From: JAXMAZ01 sp046350115
GTDB taxonomy: Bacteria; Planctomycetota; Planctomycetia; Gemmatales; Gemmataceae
Direction: 5' to 3'
Assembly (NCBI GenBank): GCA_046350115.1
Contig: JAXMAZ010000017.1
Span: 1 to 64,000 of the forward strand
Length of the DNA: 64,000 bases
In this document: positions 60,769 to 64,000 of the stretch, one piece after another
Layout: every line of letters begins with the position of its first letter
Numbering within the stretch: the stretch's first letter is position 1
Made by a program: the position numbers and the translations under genes
Notes under the pieces: generated by a model
Seen by the model: the letters and a program-made list of their open reading frames with translations, nothing else
Database searches by the model: none
Told to the model about the DNA's origin: nothing

Positions 60769-62175
60769 ATGCGTGCGGGCTGGTGGCTGGCTTGGGTGGC
60801 GGTCGGCGCGCTCGGCTTCGCCCCGCGGCTAACCGGGGCGCCGCCGAACATCATCCACATCCTGGCGGACGACGTCGGGTACGACGACTTCGGCTGCTTC
60901 GGGTGCAAGGACATCGCCACCCCGAACGTGGACGCCCTGGCCGCCCGTGGCACGCGGTTCACCAGCTTCTACGCCCCGCACCCGACCTGCACGGCCAGTC
61001 GGGCGGCCCTGCTCACCGGCTGCTACGCCGTCCGGGTCGGCCTGCCGCCGGTCCTGTTCCCGGACAGCAAGATCGGGCTGAACGCGGACGAGGTGACGAT
61101 CGCGGAGCTGCTCAAGGCGAAGGGGTACGCCACCGCGTGCGTCGGCAAGTGGCACCTCGGGCACCAGTCGAAGTTCCTGCCGACCCACCACGGGTTCGAC
61201 CGGTTCCTGGGCATCCCGTACCCGAACGACCACGTGCCGGAGCGGCTGGACAAGAACGGCAAGACCCGCGGGTTCCCGCCGATGCCGCTCATCCGCGACC
61301 TGCGGGTGGTCGAGCAGCCGGCCCAGATGGCCGCCCTGCCGGAGCGGTTCACGAAGGAGGCCGAGGCGTTCATCGCGGAGAACAAGAACCGCCCGTTCTT
61401 CCTCCACCTGGCGAACGTCGAGACGCACACCCCCTGGCTAGTGCCGCGACCGTACCAGTACACCTCCAAGGCCGGCGTGTACGGGGACGCGGTCCGGTGC
61501 TTCGACGCGACCGTCGGCCGGGTGGTGGCGGCGGTCGAGAAGGCCGGGCTGACGGCCAACACGCTCATCGTCGTCACCTCGGACAACGGCCCGCTGGTGC
61601 ACGAGTACCCGGAGCTGGAAGGCATCTACGGCCACGCGGCGGCGGTGGACACGGCCCGCAGGCACGTTCTGCGAGAGGGCAAGTACCAGGCCCGGTACGA
61701 GGGCGGTAGCCGGGTGGCGTGCGTCGTCGCCTGGCCGGGGACGGTGCCGGCCGGGCGGACCTGCGACGAGGTCGTCGCCGGGTTCGACCTGTTCACCACG
61801 TTCGCCAAGCTGGCCGGGGCCGACGTGCCGGCCGACCGCGTCATCGACGGCAAGGACGTCACCCCGCTGCTGAAGGGCGAGCCGGGGGCGAAGTCGCCGC
61901 ACGCCGCCTTCTACTCGTACCAGGGGCCGAACCTGATGGCCGTTCGGGTGGGCAACTGGAAGCTGGTGTTCCCGGCCGGCGGGCCGAAGAAGGCCGGCAA
62001 GCCGGAGCTGTACGATCTGGCCGCCAACCTCGGGGAGACGACCAACCTGTACGCCTCGCAACCGGACGTGGTGAAGCGATTGGAAGCCGTCGCGGAAGCC
62101 GCCCGGACCGATCTCGGCGACGCCCGCACCGGCCGCAAGGGGAAGAACCTGCGGCCGGCCGGCACGGCGGAATAA
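60769..62175 (+). CDS. exported arylsulfatase-family sulfatase
   Basis: 468 aa, with a signal peptide (residues 1-23). The sulfatase core is complete: NIIHILADDVGYDD with metal-binding Asp34 and Asp35, the Cys-type activation motif CTASR with Cys74 (converted to formylglycine), KWHLGHQ, and VTSDNGPL with the Asp-Asn pair. The ending DLAANLGETTNLYASQPDVV is usual. ATG 60769 has GGAG 7 nt upstream. Such enzymes desulfate polysaccharides; planctomycetes carry many. Neighbouring DUF1080, sialidase-like and lactonase genes fit polysaccharide or glycoside breakdown. Needs a formylglycine-generating enzyme encoded elsewhere. Confidence 0.92.
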   Translation: MRAGWWLAWVAVGALGFAPRLTGAPPNIIHILADDVGYDDFGCFGCKDIATPNVDALAARGTRFTSFYAPHPTCTASRAALLTGCYAVRVGLPPVLFPDSKIGLNADEVTIAELLKAKGYATACVGKWHLGHQSKFLPTHHGFDRFLGIPYPNDHVPERLDKNGKTRGFPPMPLIRDLRVVEQPAQMAALPERFTKEAEAFIAENKNRPFFLHLANVETHTPWLVPRPYQYTSKAGVYGDAVRCFDATVGRVVAAVEKAGLTANTLIVVTSDNGPLVHEYPELEGIYGHAAAVDTARRHVLREGKYQARYEGGSRVACVVAWPGTVPAGRTCDEVVAGFDLFTTFAKLAGADVPADRVIDGKDVTPLLKGEPGAKSPHAAFYSYQGPNLMAVRVGNWKLVFPAGGPKKAGKPELYDLAANLGETTNLYASQPDVVKRLEAVAEAARTDLGDARTGRKGKNLRPAGTAE

Positions 62176-62205
62176 CGTGCGTTGCCTTGGGATGAAGTCC
62201 CCGCC

Positions 62206-62227
62206 GGGCCGCCACGGAGGGCGGCCC
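62206..62227 (+). terminator. hairpin after the sulfatase gene
   Basis: GGGCCGCC-ACGGAG-GGCGGCCC, an 8-bp G/C stem 30 nt past the sulfatase stop. No T-tract. A similar CCGCCACGGAGGGCGGC motif is found inside the MITE at 42077-42207. Confidence 0.4.
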
Positions 62228-62294
62228 GCGACGACCCCGAGCCAGGGCTGCACCTTAAACGCCTCGTAAACCCACTCAATCCGTGGAGCCTCTC

Positions 62295-63014
62295 ATGCGA
62301 TCGCTCGTCTTGCTGCTCGCCCTCGCCGTCCCCGCCGCGGCGGCCGACGGCGGGTGGACCGACCTGCTCACCGACGCCGCCTGGAAGAAGGTGGACAAGA
62401 ACTGGGTGAAGGCGTCCGCAGTGAGGCTGAAGCCGGGCACCGAGAACCGGCTCGAAGCGACCCCGGCGGCCGACGGCCCGGTCTGGGTGAACGGCCCGCT
62501 CGGCCGGCTGCCGGACCTGTACACCAAGGCCGAGTTCGGCGACTGCGAGGTGCACGTCGAGTTCCTGATCGCCCGGCGGTCGAACAGCGGGATCAAGTTC
62601 CACGGGGTGTACGAGGTGCAGATCCTCGACTCCGCCGGCAAGCCGGCCGACAAGCTGAGCGGGGACGACTGCGGCGGCGTCTACCCGCGGGCCGAGTACC
62701 AGCAGAAGAAGTACGTCCATCTGGACAAGGGGATCGCCCCACGGGTGAACGCGGCCAAGCCGGCCGGCGAGTGGCAGACGCTGGACGTGACGTTCCGCGC
62801 CCCCCGGTTCGACGCGGACGGCAAGAAGGTCGAGAACGCGAAGATCGTCAAGGCGACGCTGAACGGCCAGGTGATCCACGAGAATCAGGAGCTGAAGTAC
62901 CCGACCGGGGCGAACTGGACGGTGAAGGAGAAGCCGACCGGCCCGTTCATGATCCAGGCCGACCACGGCCCGGTGGCCGTCCGCAACGTTCGCATCCGGG
63001 CATTGGCCCGCTGA
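62295..63014 (+). CDS. DUF1080 (3-keto-disaccharide hydrolase-type) secreted protein
   Basis: 239 aa with a signal peptide at residues 1-17 (SLVLLLALAVPAAAA). It has the concanavalin-like DUF1080 fold: GGWTDLLTDAAWKKV, LYTKAEFGDCEVHVEFLIAR with SNSGIKFHGVYEVQILDS (the SNSG motif), CGGVYPRAEYQQKK, AGEWQTLDVTFRAPRFD and GPFMIQADHGPVAVRNVRIR. Members hydrolyse or bind oxidised glycosides. ATG 62295 has GGAG 6 nt upstream; GTG 62283 is in frame. The stop TGA (63012-63014) lies within the end of the palindrome at 63005. It probably forms a unit with the sulfatase 119 nt upstream. Confidence 0.88.
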   Translation: MRSLVLLLALAVPAAAADGGWTDLLTDAAWKKVDKNWVKASAVRLKPGTENRLEATPAADGPVWVNGPLGRLPDLYTKAEFGDCEVHVEFLIARRSNSGIKFHGVYEVQILDSAGKPADKLSGDDCGGVYPRAEYQQKKYVHLDKGIAPRVNAAKPAGEWQTLDVTFRAPRFDADGKKVENAKIVKATLNGQVIHENQELKYPTGANWTVKEKPTGPFMIQADHGPVAVRNVRIRALAR

Positions 63015-63110
63015 GGACGCAGACTTCGACGCAGATGAAAACCGGATAAGAGTTAAACATGTTTCAAATCCGGTTTTCATCTGCGTCGAAGTCTGCGTCC
63101 TCAGCGGGCT
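63005..63110. repeat. 106-bp near-perfect hairpin element, copy 2
   Basis: Left arm 63005-63047 (GGCCCGCTGAGGACGCAGAC...ACCGGAT) and right arm 63068-63110 are reverse complements with one mismatch at the outer end; the 20-nt loop is A/T-rich. It supplies the TGA stops of both convergent flanking genes (DUF1080 at 63012-63014 and the S9 peptidase at 63101-63103). Compared with copy 1, one base pair in the stem changes from T-A to G-C. Confidence 0.95.
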
Positions 63111-64000
63111 AATCCGAGAGCCCGTTTGATGAAGTCCAGTTGCAGCTTCTGGTAGTGCGCCCCGCCAATCCCGTGGCGGGCGCGGGGGTAGAACATCACC
63201 TCGAAGTCCTTGTTCGCCCGCTGCAGGGCGTCCACCAGTTGGGCCGTGTTCTGGAAGTGGACGTTGTCGTCCACCAGCCCGTGCAACAGCAGCAGCTTGC
63301 CGTGCAGGTTGCCGGCCGCGGCGACGACGGACGTCTTGGCGTACCCGTCCTTGTTCTCCTGCGGGGTGAGCATGTACCGCTCGGTGTAGATCGAGTCGTA
63401 CAGCTTCCAGTCGGTCGGCGGGGCGCCGGAGATGCCGGCCGAGAAGACCTTGCTGTGGGTGAGCGCGTAGGCGGTCATGAACCCGCCGTAGCTGTGCCCC
63501 TGGATGCCCACCCGCTTGGCGTCCGCCCACGGGTTCTGGCACAGCCACTTCACCGCTTCCTCCAGGTCTTTCAGCTCGCTCACGCCCATCTGCTTGTAGC
63601 ACGCCCACGCCGACACCGCCCCCTTACCGCTGGCGCTGCGGGGGTCCACCTGGAAGACGATCACCCCCAGGTTGGCCAGCGACTGCTCGCCGACGCGGGG
63701 GCTCCAGCCGTCGCGGATCGTCGGGGCGTGCGGGCCGGCGTAGGTGCGGAGCCACACCGGGTACACCTTCGCCGGGTCGAAGTCGTGCGGGTAGGTGATG
63801 GCGGCTTCGAGCAGGAACCCGTCGCTCATCGGGATCTGTCGCCGCTCGTACTTACCCCACTTGAAGTTCTCCCGCTCGTACATCGGGTTGCTGTCGGTCA
63901 TCCGGACTTGCTTGCCGGTGGTCAGGTCGAACACCGCCGTCCGGGCCGGCGTCGTCTCGTCCGCGTACCGGTCGAGGTACAGCGGGCCGGTCGGGGCCAG
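63101..64000 (-). CDS. S9 family (prolyl oligopeptidase / DPP IV-like) peptidase, C-terminal part
   Basis: The gene continues beyond the right edge, so its N-terminal propeller is not seen. The visible 299 codons include the end of the propeller (TARTAVFDLTTGKQVRMTDS) and the complete α/β-hydrolase domain: YERRQIPMSDGFLLEAAITY, YPVWLRTYAGPHAPT, nucleophile Ser in GHSYGGFMTAYALTH, catalytic Asp in HGLVDDNVHF and His in RARHGIGG. Family members are exported or cytoplasmic serine peptidases that cut short peptides. The stop lies within the hairpin element. It converges on the DUF1080 gene. Confidence 0.92.
   Translation of the reverse strand: MAPTGPLYLDRYADETTPARTAVFDLTTGKQVRMTDSNPMYERENFKWGKYERRQIPMSDGFLLEAAITYPHDFDPAKVYPVWLRTYAGPHAPTIRDGWSPRVGEQSLANLGVIVFQVDPRSASGKGAVSAWACYKQMGVSELKDLEEAVKWLCQNPWADAKRVGIQGHSYGGFMTAYALTHSKVFSAGISGAPPTDWKLYDSIYTERYMLTPQENKDGYAKTSVVAAAGNLHGKLLLLHGLVDDNVHFQNTAQLVDALQRANKDFEVMFYPRARHGIGGAHYQKLQLDFIKRALGLAR

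Overview
The window is a very G+C-rich stretch of a planctomycete chromosome, most likely a Gemmata-type bacterium (Gemmataceae). The indicators are two DUF1559 pilin-like proteins, a DUF1549/DUF1553 + DUF1501 pair, a TIGR02996 leucine-rich-repeat protein, large Ser/Thr kinases with TPR or FHA modules, a PEP-CTERM protein, and sulfatase and DUF1080 secreted enzymes. No rRNA, CRISPR array or recognisable tRNA was seen. The last gene (S9 peptidase) runs off the right edge.

Layout. 0-3.2 kb: DUF1559 protein and two paralogous zinc-ribbon membrane proteins. 3.2-9.4 kb: repeats, the DUF1549/DUF1501 pair (damaged by clustered indels), a metallophosphoesterase, a glycosyltransferase and an interrupted xisI. 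9.4-18.3 kb: a DEAD-box helicase with frameshifts, a zinc-finger/Ser-Thr-kinase couple, an LRR protein and a DUF1559 gene with a small partner. 18.3-19.2 kb: transposase and DUF4038 debris. 19.3-27.5 kb: a tightly overlapping sugar/sugar-acid operon: 2-hydroxyacid dehydrogenase, HpcH/HpaI aldolase, an ApnL-like lactonase split in two by a palindrome, an RbsACB-like ABC importer and an ApsD-like Gfo/Idh/MocA dehydrogenase. 27.5-30.3 kb: broken genes and an IS630 element. 30.4-40.3 kb: PEP-CTERM protein, OPT transporter, coiled-coil protein and a 1512-residue VWA/STN-like/TPR protein. 40.6-46.1 kb: HflX, a REP-associated transposase (RAYT) with its palindromes, and two secreted proteins. 46.2-52.4 kb: DUF4139 protein, a two-component pair and a second RAYT. 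52.4-57.5 kb: kinase/FHA/pseudokinase cluster. 57.6-64 kb: sialidase-like, methyltransferase, lactonase, sulfatase, DUF1080 and S9 peptidase genes.

The most unusual signal is a dense set of different palindromic elements of about 55-270 bp. They sit at gene ends and often supply the stop codon of the neighbouring gene. Two families each bracket a RAYT/Y1 transposase gene, which suggests transposase-REP partnerships. A third family is a near-perfect hairpin of about 105 bp in two copies that differ by a compensatory base pair. One RAYT element appears to have removed the stop codon of a histidine kinase, and one palindrome splits the lactonase gene while giving its second half a ribosome site and start. 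The other notable items are the candidate apiose-type catabolic operon and a protein in which an FHA domain lies between two pseudokinase domains. Several genes carry single-base indels in G/C runs, so consensus error and real decay need to be told apart.
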